A stretch of DNA of 64,000 nt from Cognatundibacterium jejuense (GCF_014284255.1 NZ_JACOFV010000001.1:1-64000), one strand, 5' to 3'; counted from the first letter of the stretch, positions 16,589-25,520 are shown. A program made the numbers and translations. The notes: generated from the letters alone by a model not told the origin.

Positions 16589-17075
16589 TCAATCGGTCCC
16601 GGACGAGGTTGTATGCCTTGACGCAGGCGTTGAGGTCATGGATGGCGTCGTCGCCGTCGGCGGCGATACTTGCCAAAGCTGCTGCAACCTCTGGCGCAAG
16701 TTCGGCTCGCGGGTTTGTATCTCCGCTGGCAGCGGCGGGATCTGTACCGTTGGTGGTTGTACTACACGTACGGACGGCGACTGACACCCGCTGAGTACCA
16801 GTGCGCAGAGCAGTAATGGTGGCGTTATTTTTAACTTGCTCATTTTGTTTTTCCTTTCGGTAGGTGCTTGCCTGGTGATCGATTTCGTCACGCAAGGCGC
16901 GTTCTTTTACGCGACTGGCTTGGTTTAGCTGTTCGTATTGTTCAATGGCGGCGAGATTGGCGCGATTGAGCGCGTTTTTGTTGTCCTGGCGTTCGACCAA
17001 TAGATAGACGATGGCCAGCATCTGTATTGCCAGTAGCCATAGCGTTGGGTCGAGATAGTCGGTGAGCTTTTTCAT
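16572..17075 (-). CDS. Rz-like i-spanin
   Basis: 167 residues: an N-terminal inner-membrane anchor (about residues 12-27, LWLLAIQMLAIVYLLV) and a long charged helical periplasmic part (30-110), as in lambda Rz and P2 LysB. It spans the periplasm with Rz1 to fuse inner and outer membranes in the last step of lysis. The start overlaps the lysozyme stop as ATGA. Rz1 is encoded entirely inside it in another frame. Confidence 0.85.
   Translation of the reverse strand: MKKLTDYLDPTLWLLAIQMLAIVYLLVERQDNKNALNRANLAAIEQYEQLNQASRVKERALRDEIDHQASTYRKEKQNEQVKNNATITALRTGTQRVSVAVRTCSTTTNGTDPAAASGDTNPRAELAPEVAAALASIAADGDDAIHDLNACVKAYNLVRDRLNVQAQ
16589..16843 (-). CDS. Rz1-like o-spanin lipoprotein (nested gene)
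   Basis: 84 residues from ATG 16843 (MSKLKITPP) with AAGGA upstream. LCALVLSGC is a lipobox, so the mature protein begins at the lipidated Cys at about residue 20, followed by a Pro-rich stretch (VRVVQPPTVQIPPLPAEI), both diagnostic of Rz1. It lies wholly within the Rz gene in a different frame, the classical nested spanin arrangement. Confidence 0.88.
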   Translation of the reverse strand: MSKLKITPPLLLCALVLSGCQSPSVRVVQPPTVQIPPLPAEIQTREPNLRQRLQQLWQVSPPTATTPSMTSTPASRHTTSSGTD

Positions 17076-17575
17076 GTGGGTGCTTTCAGGCAGAGTTCAC
17101 GCTCGGCGGCGCGCCGTTTGGTGAGGCCGGGGTAGACTTTGCCCTCGGCTGTGTTCCAGAGGGGCAGTTGGTTACAGGCGCCGGCGATGTTGCTGGCATT
17201 AAGCATCGTCACCATGGTGGATGGTCGGCCAGATTTGAGTACGCAAAAGCCGTCTTTGACGCCAGCCTTGCCGTGACCGACATTGAACACAAACGAGGCG
17301 AACGCCGCGCGTTGGTTATCGTTCAACGGGGTATGCATACAGCTATCGATGGTTTCTTTTGCCTTGACCAAGTCTTGCAGCGTGTAGTCGTCGCATTGTT
17401 CTGGCGTGGCTACCTGGCCTAGCTGGACGCCGCCGGTATGACCGCGACAAATAGTCGGGATGCGCACCGGGTCGAGGTAGGCCGCATAGAACGTCCCTTC
17501 AAAAGCGACGATCAATGGCAGCGCTGCCGCAAGACCGGCAGCGGCTAAGCGTTGTTTGACGTTATCGATTGCCAT
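17072..17575 (-). CDS. phage lysozyme (GH24) with signal-arrest-release end
   Basis: 167 residues. The GH24 catalytic triad spacing E-x8-D-x5-T is exact: Glu26, Asp35, Thr41, followed by CRGHTGG. Residues 10-25 are a weakly hydrophobic Ala-rich helix that fits a SAR signal anchor, so it would be exported by Sec and held inactive until the membrane is depolarised. Role: peptidoglycan hydrolysis at lysis. Located between holin and Rz, equivalent to P2 K. Confidence 0.93.
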   Translation of the reverse strand: MAIDNVKQRLAAAGLAAALPLIVAFEGTFYAAYLDPVRIPTICRGHTGGVQLGQVATPEQCDDYTLQDLVKAKETIDSCMHTPLNDNQRAAFASFVFNVGHGKAGVKDGFCVLKSGRPSTMVTMLNASNIAGACNQLPLWNTAEGKVYPGLTKRRAAERELCLKAPT

Positions 17576-17789
17576 GCTTGACCTCGCTTGCTCCTTGCGA
17601 TTTGTGCGCCTTGCGACGACGTTCTAGCCAGGGGTTAATCAGCTTGTCGCGCAGCAGAAAAATGGTCAGCAAGACCGTGTAAATAATGGTGCAGATAAAT
17701 ACCCATTCGTTGAGCGGGATACCCATCAGTGAAATGGTGCTGATCGTGACGGGCGGTGCGGCTTTGGCGTATTCAAGGGTTTTTTCCAT
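17562..17789 (-). CDS. phage holin-like membrane protein
   Basis: 75 residues from ATG 17789 (MEKTLEYAKAAPP); an ATG at 17801 adds four residues and overlaps X. One clear membrane segment (about 30-48, VFICTIIYTVLLTIFLL) with a weaker hydrophobic stretch before it, then a basic C-terminus rich in Arg/Lys. Its place just before the lysozyme, and its size, support a holin (or pinholin) that triggers lysis. Confidence 0.78.
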   Translation of the reverse strand: MEKTLEYAKAAPPVTISTISLMGIPLNEWVFICTIIYTVLLTIFLLRDKLINPWLERRRKAHKSQGASEVKHGNR

Positions 17790-17791
17790 GC

Positions 17792-17998
17792 TTAGTCCCA
17801 TAAATGAATCATCTGTATCGTTGTGCTCTGGGTCGGCTGGTCGGGCAGGGTGACGGTATACCCCAGCGGCAGCGTTACCCCGAGACTGGCGATGTCAGGA
17901 TTTAGCTGCAACGCTTGCTCAACCACGCCTGCGGTACTGCCTAAGTGACGCCAGCACAGCAGATCGAGCGTGTCGTTTTGTTGGGCGATGACGCGCAT
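17792..17998 (-). CDS. X: P2 gpX-like tail protein
   Basis: 68 residues of the phage tail protein X family, a LysM-like fold. MRVIAQQNDTLDLLCWRHLGSTAGVVEQALQLNP followed by LPLGYTVTLPD is the full family pattern. It is needed for tail assembly. It lies between L and the holin as in P2. Confidence 0.93.
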   Translation of the reverse strand: MRVIAQQNDTLDLLCWRHLGSTAGVVEQALQLNPDIASLGVTLPLGYTVTLPDQPTQSTTIQMIHLWD

Positions 17999-18003
17999 AC
18001 GGG

Positions 18004-18486
18004 TTAAATTAATTCGACGGTGGTATGCGGCCGGCCGATGATGTCGCTGATCGCCCAGGCGGCATTGCGGCGTTGATCGTCGGGGCCGTTACTGAGCCAG
18101 CCAACCAGCTTTTTATCGTCAAGCGAGGTCGCGGTTGTGTCGTAATCGGTATAACGCTCGATCAGATCGGCCTTGGCGGTGCAATAGACGGCACGCAGAT
18201 AATGTGCGATCAGCACGCTGCTGCGGTTGATCTGGGCGGCGGGTATGTCTTGCAAGCGTTGGTAGCCCAAAAGCATGCTGGCTTGTTTGTAGTCGTTTAG
18301 TTGGTCATTGACATGAATGATTGCTGACACCGTCGCATCGATCAGCCTATCGTCCGTTACCGTGCCGTCGATGCGGGTTTTATCGCGCATCACAGGTAAA
18401 TCAACATCGGGGAAGAAACCATCGTTGCTGATGATGCCTGCTTGCGATGCATCGTTCTGAGTGGAAGGGTTGGCGATGAATGACAT
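18004..18486 (-). CDS. L: P2 gpL-like head completion protein
   Basis: 160 residues from ATG 18486 (MSFIANPSTQND), preferred over an upstream Met that would add a disordered Arg/Ser-rich extension. Features: FFPDVDLPVMRDKTRIDGTVTDDRLIDATVSAI and the C-terminal WLSNGPDDQRRNAAWAISDIIGRPHTTVELI, shared by head completion/stabilisation proteins. It closes the head portal vertex after DNA packaging. Confidence 0.92.
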   Translation of the reverse strand: MSFIANPSTQNDASQAGIISNDGFFPDVDLPVMRDKTRIDGTVTDDRLIDATVSAIIHVNDQLNDYKQASMLLGYQRLQDIPAAQINRSSVLIAHYLRAVYCTAKADLIERYTDYDTTATSLDDKKLVGWLSNGPDDQRRNAAWAISDIIGRPHTTVELI

Positions 18487-18601
18487 GTAGATCTCACTAC
18501 GAGTACGTTGCTTTGAAGAAGTCGGCGGTGGGCGGGCGTCAGACAGAAAGAACATCGTCATCGGTCATCAACCCGCGCCGCCGTGCGCCAGGGGGTGCTC
18601 T

Positions 18602-19312
18602 TTACTCTGGTGTGGCTTTTTTAATGCGCCGCTCCAGTCTTTCTATGTCTTTCTTGACACCGATGCCGTTGAACAAATCGAGTGCGCGTAGCAAATGCGT
18701 CATCGCGGTTTGTGCAGTGGGCAGTTGCTCTGGCGTCAGCTCATCGTCGCTACTCTGTGCGATGTAGGCGTACGCGAGCGCCTTATGCAGCTTTGCGCGT
18801 GCTTGGTCGGGCGCATCTTTGCCTGTAGTCAATTGGTCAACGCGCTGCAGAATGTCGATTGCTGCCGCATCGAGTGCTGTTCCTTGCGCAACCTCTTGCA
18901 GGTAGGCATCAGGAATTTCATCGAGCAGCAAAGTCGGTGCATCGCGCTGGTACTGATCGGGCAAAGGCAAGTTGTGCGCAATCACATATTCAGCAATTTG
19001 TAATGCTCGCGCAAATTCACCGGTGTCGATATGCCAGATCATGACCGTGGTCAATACGTCGTCTTTACCGCCGAGGCCAGCACTGAGGGCGCCATCGATC
19101 CACGGCTGATAATCTAGCAGCATGCCGCGTTTGGTTTCTATCTTGCGTTGCACCGACTGGATCTGCTTCAAACGCTGTTTATCAGTAATGAGCTTGGCGA
19201 AGATCAATTGATAGTCGCTGCCCGTGACAACGTCGCCATGCACGGTTGTCGCAGCGGCTTTCGCCGCCACCGTGCGCTGGTAGTGTTGCTGGGCTGGAGA
19301 AAGCCGCGTCAT
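18602..19312 (-). CDS. M: P2 gpM-like terminase endonuclease (small) subunit
   Basis: 236 residues of the phage terminase small subunit M family. Conserved stretches include SPAQQHYQRTVAAKA, QSVQRKIETKRGMLLDYQPWIDG and DDVLTTVMIWHIDTGEFARALQIAEYVIAHNLPLP. With gpP it cuts concatemeric DNA at cos. It sits between capsid gene N and L. Confidence 0.94.
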   Translation of the reverse strand: MTRLSPAQQHYQRTVAAKAAATTVHGDVVTGSDYQLIFAKLITDKQRLKQIQSVQRKIETKRGMLLDYQPWIDGALSAGLGGKDDVLTTVMIWHIDTGEFARALQIAEYVIAHNLPLPDQYQRDAPTLLLDEIPDAYLQEVAQGTALDAAAIDILQRVDQLTTGKDAPDQARAKLHKALAYAYIAQSSDDELTPEQLPTAQTAMTHLLRALDLFNGIGVKKDIERLERRIKKATPE

Positions 19313-19314
19313 GA

Positions 19315-20316
19315 TTACGCGAACTCGATTTGTTCAACCAAGGCTGCCATGCCGTACTGCTCGATGACATAGGCATCATTGGATGATTCATAGTTTTCGA
19401 TACGATCGCGCTTAGCGTTGTCTAATACCTGGCGACGACGGGCGCCTTCTTGGTAATAGATCGACAGGTTATCGAAGCGGGTGATCAATACGGCGCGTGG
19501 TGGGAAGTAGGGTACGCTGACTGCTTGCAAGCCACCGATGCGTTTCTGGCTGATGATGATATCGGCCGCCAGCGTTTCGACATTGGTTTGCTTGGTATTG
19601 ACCAAAGGGAAGTATTTGTCGTGCATGAGCTCACGGCCGACAATCGCAACCAAGCCAGCGTCTTCGCGGTACCAGGGATCGAGCAGGGTGATCGCATCAA
19701 AGACGACAGCATCTAAATTGGCGTAGTCGCCCGCATTGCCGACGATGAGCTTACCTGGTGCTTTGCCGGAGCTCAAAACGCGTTCTGGTGCGTGTTCACG
19801 CATCTGTTGCAGCCAGCCTTTGTTCACGTCTTGTAGCAATGGGTTGGCGGCGATATCGGTATCAGCTGCCACCGACGTGCCATGAAAGCCAATGACCATG
19901 CGGTCTAAAGCCTGACGCTGGACGATTACATCGCGAATACGGGTTTGAAAGTCTGGGAACTTGGCCCACGCATCCAGTTTTGCATACGGGATGTGGGTAT
20001 CGAAATCGGTTTTAAAGCATTTGTAGCCTTCTGCGCTCAAGTCGGTCAGGTCGCGGGTTTGGCGGTCTTTTTTGGTCGTATCAGTGCGGCCAGCGACGGG
20101 GCTGGAGATGCCGAGTTTGAGCTTTTCACCTTCCATTTCGGTCACGCCGATGATGTTGATACGGGACAGAAAGGCGCTCGATTCCTGGATCTTGGTTTCC
20201 AGTTTTTGCTGTACGGATGGGGTGACGGCAAACTTTTGGGTGGCGTCGCTGACTTCGTTTAAGGTGCTGATGCGTGTCAATAAGCTGTTAAAGGCGACGC
20301 GGGTGGGGTTCTTCAT
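19315..20316 (-). CDS. N: P2 gpN-like major capsid protein
   Basis: 333 residues, P2-family major capsid precursor (HK97 fold). It starts MKNPTRVAFNSLLTRISTLNEV and has FKTDFDTHIPYAKLDAWAKFPDF, IGFHGTSVAADTD and the C-terminal IENYESSNDAYVIEQYGMAALVE. The mature form is processed by the O protease at the N-terminus. Its length is normal. Confidence 0.96.
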   Translation of the reverse strand: MKNPTRVAFNSLLTRISTLNEVSDATQKFAVTPSVQQKLETKIQESSAFLSRINIIGVTEMEGEKLKLGISSPVAGRTDTTKKDRQTRDLTDLSAEGYKCFKTDFDTHIPYAKLDAWAKFPDFQTRIRDVIVQRQALDRMVIGFHGTSVAADTDIAANPLLQDVNKGWLQQMREHAPERVLSSGKAPGKLIVGNAGDYANLDAVVFDAITLLDPWYREDAGLVAIVGRELMHDKYFPLVNTKQTNVETLAADIIISQKRIGGLQAVSVPYFPPRAVLITRFDNLSIYYQEGARRRQVLDNAKRDRIENYESSNDAYVIEQYGMAALVEQIEFA

Positions 20317-20367
20317 TGCAGATTTCTCCGGTTATAGGTGATTCACAAAACTGCTGCTGGACTTGAA

Positions 20368-21195
20368 TTAGCAGTCGGTTTGTTGCGTGCCGTCGCCACC
20401 AGTGGATGCGGCGCGTGATGTGCTGGCTGGTTCGGTTTCGAGCTTGGTTTTGAGACTGTTGAATTGCTCGGTGACGGTTTTTAGGCTGTTTTCTAGTTCT
20501 GTGATGCGCAAAGTGGCGGCGCTGAACTGTTCGTCCTGCTTAGTGAGATGACCGAGCATCGATTCGACCGCCTCAGTCATGTCAGCAAAACGTGCGTCGT
20601 CGCCGGTCTTTTTGCTATGGAAACGGCCGAGGATATCTTTGACCTTACTGGCAAGGGAGTTCACTTCGGTATCGACTTCATCGAATTCCAGCGTCACTTC
20701 GGTCGCTTCTGAGAACAGCGTATCCGGGCTGGTTTTACGTGAAGCCAAGGGATTGGCGCTTGGGTTTTGGGCGGCAAAGCTTAAAATGTCGGTACCAAGA
20801 CTGGCTGGGCTGTCGGTGACGGCCAGGCCGACCAGGTAGGCTTCGCCGGTGTCGGCAAATTTGTCGTTGATTTCGATACTGGTGTAAATCTTTTGGCGGC
20901 CTTTGGTCATCTTGACCAGATCCGGTGTGGGTTCGATTTGTGCAAACAAGGCGAGTTTCTTTGCGCCATCGATTGTCACTTCTTCTGCCTTGACTGCCGT
21001 CACATCACCATAGGCACGGAAAGGGCTATCCGGCAGCGTGCCGCGGATATGCTCCATCCACACGCGGGCACCATAGGTGGTGGGGTTAAAATTTTTCGCC
21101 ATTTGGGTAATCCAGCTGCGCTCAATCTTGCGGCCGTCGGTGGTCGCACCTTCAACAGCGACCCGGAAAAATTTAGAGGTGAATTTTTTAGACAT
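20368..21195 (-). CDS. O: P2 gpO-like capsid scaffold/protease
   Basis: 275 residues. The N-terminal half is the GPO protease domain (SKFFRVAVEGATTDGR, FNPTTYGARVWMEHIRGTLPDSPFRAYGDV, IYTSIEINDKF, LVGLAVTDSPASLGTD), with the His and Ser of the serine-protease core in those blocks. The C-terminal 90 residues are a coiled-coil scaffold. It builds and matures the procapsid. It is divergent from P, as in P2. Confidence 0.94.
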   Translation of the reverse strand: MSKKFTSKFFRVAVEGATTDGRKIERSWITQMAKNFNPTTYGARVWMEHIRGTLPDSPFRAYGDVTAVKAEEVTIDGAKKLALFAQIEPTPDLVKMTKGRQKIYTSIEINDKFADTGEAYLVGLAVTDSPASLGTDILSFAAQNPSANPLASRKTSPDTLFSEATEVTLEFDEVDTEVNSLASKVKDILGRFHSKKTGDDARFADMTEAVESMLGHLTKQDEQFSAATLRITELENSLKTVTEQFNSLKTKLETEPASTSRAASTGGDGTQQTDC

Positions 21196-21335
21196 GGTGT
21201 GATGGCGATCAGTTTGACGAAGAAGTCCACATGGTCGGCCTTGCTGCGACCGCCATCAACGAGCAATGGGTTAATAAATTTCTTACTAACTTCTTGCCAG
21301 TGCCTTCGTCCGCGCAAAGCCCCTACGCTGACGGC

Positions 21336-23177
21336 ATGATTGAAACTGAAGACGATCTCGCCCCACCGATAGCTGCAGAAACGAGCACCGAGCTCGTTTT
21401 GCATACCCCTCAACGACCGCAGGGCGAGCCGGATGCCGACCTACGCAGGCAGGCACGCAGCTTGTACTTTCAGGGGTGGCGGGTGTCATCGATTGCGCAG
21501 CACTTAGCACTCAAACGCAGCACCGTGCAAAGCTGGTGCGACCGCGATAAATGGAACGACGTCCCCGTCATCGAAAAAATCGAATCGTCGCTGGAAGCAC
21601 GGCTGGTGCAACTCATCGTCAAGGATCAGAAAACAGGCAGCGACTTTAAAGAAATCGACCTCTTGACCCGGCAAGTAGTGCAAATGGCGCGTGTGCGCCG
21701 CTATGAGCAACCGGGTGGCAATGAGGTTGATTTGAATCCCAAGCTGGCGAACCGCAATGCCGAACCCAAGAAGAAAGCCGCTCGCAACGATTACAGCGAA
21801 GAACAGCGCGAACAGTTGCTGGAATCCTTCCGTGACTCACTATTCGACTATCAAAAGGTCTGGTTGCGCAATGGCGATCAACGTACCCGCGTCATCCTTA
21901 AATCACGGCAGATCGGCGCGACCTGGTATTTTGCGCGGGAAGCGTTGGCCGATGCGATGGCGACGGGTCGCAATCAAATCTTTCTATCTGCCTCAAAAGC
22001 ACAGGCGCACGTGTTCAAGCAATACATCATCCAGTTCGCCAAAGAAGCGGCAGGCATCGAGCTGGCCGGCGACCCCATTGTGTTGCCGAACGGCGCGCAT
22101 TTGTATTTTTTAGGCACGAACGCCAGAACCGCGCAGGGCTATCACGGCAATTTCTATTTCGATGAATTCTTTTGGACGCATAAATTCCAGGAGTTAAACA
22201 AGGTCGCCTCCGGCATGGCCTTGCATAAGCAATGGCGCAAGACGTATTTTTCAACGCCGTCGAGTATCTCGCACGAGGCTTATCCATTTTGGACGGGCGA
22301 TCTGTTCAACAAACGTCGTCCTAAAAAAGACCAGGTCAAGATCGATATCAGCCATACACGACTGCAAAGCGGCTACACCGGCGAAGATAAAATCTGGCGC
22401 CAGATCGTGACGATCATGGATGCTGAGCGGGGTGGTTGCAATCTGTTCGATATTGAAGAGCTGCGCACCTACGAATACAGCCCCGACCAGTTCGACAATC
22501 TGTTGATGTGCAACTTCATCGACGATACCGAATCGGTGTTCCCACTCTCGGAATTGCAAAAATGCATGGTCGATGCCTGGGTTGATTGGCTCGATTACAA
22601 GCCGTTCACCACACGCCCGTATGGCGATAACCCCGTCTGGCTCGGCTACGACCCGGCCAATACCGGCGACAGCGCTGGCTTAGTTATCCTGGCGCCGCCG
22701 CGCACAACGGGCGGCCAGTTCCGCGTTTTAGAAAAGACCCAGTTTCGGGGGATGGACTTTGCCGCTCAAGCTGAGGAAATACGGCAGGCGACGATACGCT
22801 ACCACGTTGATTTCATCGGCATTGATGCGACCGGCATGGGGGAGGGCGTCTATCAACTTGTTAAACACTTCTATCCGGCGGTCACCAAGATCCAATACGA
22901 CCCCGCCATCAAAAGCCGCATGGTGATCAAAGCGCAGGACGTGATCAGTAAAGGGCGGCTGGCCTTCGATGCCGGAGCAACCGACCTTGCACAATCGTTC
23001 ATGTCCATCAAAAAAACGCTGACCGCCAGCGGCCAGCACGTGACCTATAAAGCCGACCGACATGAAGACACAGGCCACGCCGATCTGGCTTGGGCGTGCA
23101 TGCATGCGCTCGATCACGAGCCGCTCGATGGCGGTATCAGCAACAGCCTATCCTTTATGGAGATTTATACCGGATGA
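21336..23177 (+). CDS. P: P2 gpP-like terminase ATPase (large) subunit
   Basis: 613 residues from ATG 21336 (MIETEDDLAPP); the frame extends upstream to 21231 but that part lacks family similarity. N-terminal helix-turn-helix (YFQGWRVSSIAQHLALKRSTVQSWCDRDKW), ATPase motor with SRQIGATW around residues 190-197 as Walker A and FDEFFW near 275 as Walker B, and a C-terminal nuclease-like domain with DPANTGDSAG and GIDATGMGEG. It drives DNA packaging. Stop overlaps the Q start (ATGA). Confidence 0.95.
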   Translation: MIETEDDLAPPIAAETSTELVLHTPQRPQGEPDADLRRQARSLYFQGWRVSSIAQHLALKRSTVQSWCDRDKWNDVPVIEKIESSLEARLVQLIVKDQKTGSDFKEIDLLTRQVVQMARVRRYEQPGGNEVDLNPKLANRNAEPKKKAARNDYSEEQREQLLESFRDSLFDYQKVWLRNGDQRTRVILKSRQIGATWYFAREALADAMATGRNQIFLSASKAQAHVFKQYIIQFAKEAAGIELAGDPIVLPNGAHLYFLGTNARTAQGYHGNFYFDEFFWTHKFQELNKVASGMALHKQWRKTYFSTPSSISHEAYPFWTGDLFNKRRPKKDQVKIDISHTRLQSGYTGEDKIWRQIVTIMDAERGGCNLFDIEELRTYEYSPDQFDNLLMCNFIDDTESVFPLSELQKCMVDAWVDWLDYKPFTTRPYGDNPVWLGYDPANTGDSAGLVILAPPRTTGGQFRVLEKTQFRGMDFAAQAEEIRQATIRYHVDFIGIDATGMGEGVYQLVKHFYPAVTKIQYDPAIKSRMVIKAQDVISKGRLAFDAGATDLAQSFMSIKKTLTASGQHVTYKADRHEDTGHADLAWACMHALDHEPLDGGISNSLSFMEIYTG

Positions 23178-24190
23178 CTAACACCACTCAGACAATTAGC
23201 CAAAGTGGCATCGAAGCCTTTACCTTCGGCGAACCGACGCCGGTGCTCGATAAGGCCGAGATCCTCAGCTACATCGAATGCTGGTCAAATGGCCGCTACT
23301 ATGAAACACCGTTGAGTTGGGACGGCCTGGCGCGCTCCTTCCGCGCCAGTGTTCACCACAGCTCAGCGATCTACGCGAAACGTAATCTGCTAGCTGCCAC
23401 TTTCGTGCCGCACAAGTTTTTAACGAGAGAGAATTTTGCACGCTGGGCGCTCGACTTCCTGGTGTTTGGCAACGGCTACCTTGAGCACGTTAAAAACCGC
23501 CTGGGCGATACGTTGATGCTGAAACCGGCACTCGCCAAATACACGCGCCGCCGCACCGACGATCTGAGCGCTTACTTGTACGTGCAGGGTTGGAAAGAAG
23601 CGCACGAATTTGATCCGGGTGCGATCTTCCATTTGATGGAAGCTGACATTAATCAGGAAATCTACGGCCTACCGGAATATTTGAGTGCCTTGCACAGCGC
23701 ATGGCTGAACGAAGCAGCGACACTATTCCGCCGCAAGTATTACCAGAACGGCTCGCACGCCGGTTTCATCCTCTACATGACCGACGCCGCCCAAAACCAG
23801 ACCGACGTCGATGCACTGCGCCAAGCGCTACGCGAAAGCAAAGGACCTGGCAATTTCCGCAATGTGTTCATGTACGCACCGAACGGTAAAAAGGACGGGA
23901 TCCAGATCCTGCCGGTGTCAGAAGTCGCAGCAAAAGACGAATTCTTCAACATCAAAGGAGTCACCCGCGACGACATGCTGGCCGCGCACCGAGTCCCGCC
24001 GCAATTGCTGGGACTCGTTCCTAACAACACCGGCGGCTTCGGCGCCGTCGAACCCGCCGCACACGTGTTTGCGCTGAACGAACTCGAACCCTTGCAGGCG
24101 CGATTTAAAGAACTCAATGAATGGCTAGGAGAGGAAGTCGTGCGCTTTAGTGAATACAAATTACTGCAAACAACGGGAGTCAAACCATGA
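23174..24190 (+). CDS. Q: P2 gpQ-like portal protein
   Basis: 338 residues from ATG 23174 (MTNTTQTISQSG). Conserved portal blocks: SYIECWSNGRYYETPLSWDGLARSFRAS, FLVFGNGYLEHVKNR, ADINQEIYGLPEYLSALHSAWLNEAATLFRRKYYQNGSHAGFILYMTD and HRVPPQLLGLVPNNTGGFG. It forms the dodecameric DNA gate of the head. Coupled to P through an ATGA overlap, and overlapping the next small gene by four bases. Confidence 0.95.
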   Translation: MTNTTQTISQSGIEAFTFGEPTPVLDKAEILSYIECWSNGRYYETPLSWDGLARSFRASVHHSSAIYAKRNLLAATFVPHKFLTRENFARWALDFLVFGNGYLEHVKNRLGDTLMLKPALAKYTRRRTDDLSAYLYVQGWKEAHEFDPGAIFHLMEADINQEIYGLPEYLSALHSAWLNEAATLFRRKYYQNGSHAGFILYMTDAAQNQTDVDALRQALRESKGPGNFRNVFMYAPNGKKDGIQILPVSEVAAKDEFFNIKGVTRDDMLAAHRVPPQLLGLVPNNTGGFGAVEPAAHVFALNELEPLQARFKELNEWLGEEVVRFSEYKLLQTTGVKP

Positions 24191-24399
24191 GCGATATCGC
24201 CGACGTATCGGACAAACATATCGAAACTTTTATTAACTCAGCGATTGCGAATGCGAGCCGCAAAACACAGCTGCACAGTGATGGACATTGTGCATTTTGC
24301 GACGAGGCGGTGGATATCGGGTTACTGTTTTGTGATCGGGATTGTCGGGATGATTATGATAAACAGCAGCGGGTGATGAGGATTGTGGGTTGTAGATGA
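24187..24399 (+). CDS. small zinc-finger-like phage protein
   Basis: 70 residues. C35-x2-C38...C49-x3-C53 in HCAFCDEAVDIGLLFCDRDC forms a plausible zinc-binding site reminiscent of small C-x2-C/C-x3-C zinc-ribbon proteins found in prophages. Its ATG overlaps the Q stop, so it is translated with portal. A regulatory role is possible but unproven. It is not an obvious Ogr, which has a different Cys spacing. Confidence 0.65.
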   Translation: MSDIADVSDKHIETFINSAIANASRKTQLHSDGHCAFCDEAVDIGLLFCDRDCRDDYDKQQRVMRIVGCR

Positions 24400-24421
24400 A
24401 TATTTGATTGTCGGAAGAGAA

Positions 24422-24760
24422 TTAACGTTTTTCTCGTTTTACTGGCGGCACCTCTCCAAGCACACACAACCAAGACTGTGCATAGTCAACAATACCCTTG
24501 ACCGAAGACATGCGCTCGAAGCCCGTTATCGTCATTCGGTTACCCTCGATCCACAGAATTTGCGGGTCGAACAGCGTATCGGAATACTGTTTTGTATCAC
24601 CGTATTCAAAGCGGGCGACTCGCGCAAGTCTGTGCAAGCCCTGATCGCTTGTTTCACGTAAGGAAAGCTCGCCAATCTTTCCGTGATGAAATCGGTCGAG
24701 AATTTCGCTTTTACGCAATGCAACCCCAGACAGACGCAGTTTAATGAGGTGAACTTGCAT
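24422..24760 (-). CDS. unknown protein, SOS-box linked, divergent from SRAP gene
   Basis: 112 residues from ATG 24760 (MQVHLIKLRLSG); an upstream Met at 24796 lies beyond the operator and is unlikely. No motif recognised; the centre ARFEYGDTKQYSDTLFDPQILWIEGNRMTITGFERM is beta-rich and globular. The LexA-type box ends eight bases from its start codon, so it is probably repressed by LexA and induced on DNA damage together with the SRAP gene. Found at the end of the packaging genes. Confidence 0.62.
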   Translation of the reverse strand: MQVHLIKLRLSGVALRKSEILDRFHHGKIGELSLRETSDQGLHRLARVARFEYGDTKQYSDTLFDPQILWIEGNRMTITGFERMSSVKGIVDYAQSWLCVLGEVPPVKREKR

Positions 24761-24768
24761 GATAAATA

Positions 24769-24788
24769 TACTGATTAAATAATCAGTA
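24769..24788. promoter_or_regulatory. lexA box: LexA-type SOS box between divergent genes
   Basis: TACTG-N10-CAGTA, an exact fit to the outer bases of the gamma/betaproteobacterial SOS consensus, embedded in a 22-bp perfect palindrome (24768-24789, nine-base arms, AAAT centre). A TATACT -10-like hexamer for the SRAP gene lies at 24814-24819; on the minus strand CATAAT with TAGACA 16 bases upstream could serve the other gene. Confidence 0.75.
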
Positions 24789-24848
24789 TTATGCACGAAA
24801 TCTGGGCAATGTCTATACTGGCATTTTTACACGAATGTTTTGTCACCT

Positions 24849-25520
24849 ATGTGCGTGAATTACACCCCGACCCGTCCGGAAAAAATTGAATATTACAACG
24901 CGACCGGCAAAGGCCTGGACGATTGGAAAAAAGAGACCTGGCAAGACTATGCCGCACCCATTATTCGTCACAGTACCGGCGGCAATCGCGAGGCGTTGCT
25001 GGCGATTTATAGCATGGTTCCTAAAACCAAAATGCCACCCGGTGTGAAGCGCTTTTCGACAATGAATGCACGCGCGGAAACGATCAGCGAATTGCGTACC
25101 TATGCCAAACCATGGCGCGAAGGTATGCTTTGTTTAGTTCCTATGCAGAATTTTTTCGAGCCCTGCTATGAATCAGGTAAAGCCGAACGCTGGCGTATCG
25201 GGCTAACTGAAGAGACTGATTTTGCGGTCGCTGGCCTATACAAAGAATGGGACGAGGGCGAAGGCAAGAAAAGTTATTCTTTCACGCAGATCACCATCAA
25301 TGCCGACGACCATCCGTTGATGAAACGCTTCCATAAGCCCGGCGATGAAAAACGCTCGCTCGTTGTTGTTCAACGAAACGATTACGACGATTGGCTGTCG
25401 TGCAAGAACCCCGAATTCGCGCGCGCTTTTTTGCAGCCATATCCTGCGGAACTGATGTGCGCTGAACCTGTAGTGAAGCAAGAGGAAGTCCAACAACAGA
25501 ATTTGGGATTGTTCGATTAG
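24849..25520 (+). CDS. SRAP-domain protein (YedK/HMCES-like abasic-site crosslinker)
   Basis: 223 residues from ATG 24849, chosen because SRAP catalysis needs Cys2 exposed by Met removal (MCVNY); the TTG at 24840 would bury it. Other SRAP residues: N73-A-R75-x-E77, E104 in VPMQNFFEPC, and the HPLMKRFH block with H162 likely matching the catalytic His. SRAP proteins form a thiazolidine crosslink to abasic sites in single-stranded DNA and protect forks. The LexA box upstream fits an SOS gene. Phage-borne copies are known. Confidence 0.92.
   Translation: MCVNYTPTRPEKIEYYNATGKGLDDWKKETWQDYAAPIIRHSTGGNREALLAIYSMVPKTKMPPGVKRFSTMNARAETISELRTYAKPWREGMLCLVPMQNFFEPCYESGKAERWRIGLTEETDFAVAGLYKEWDEGEGKKSYSFTQITINADDHPLMKRFHKPGDEKRSLVVVQRNDYDDWLSCKNPEFARAFLQPYPAELMCAEPVVKQEEVQQQNLGLFD

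Noticed and set aside
21231-21335. N-terminal extension of the terminase P gene
   Set aside because: The first 35 codons do not look like the family start; ATG 21336 gives the normal P2 gpP start.
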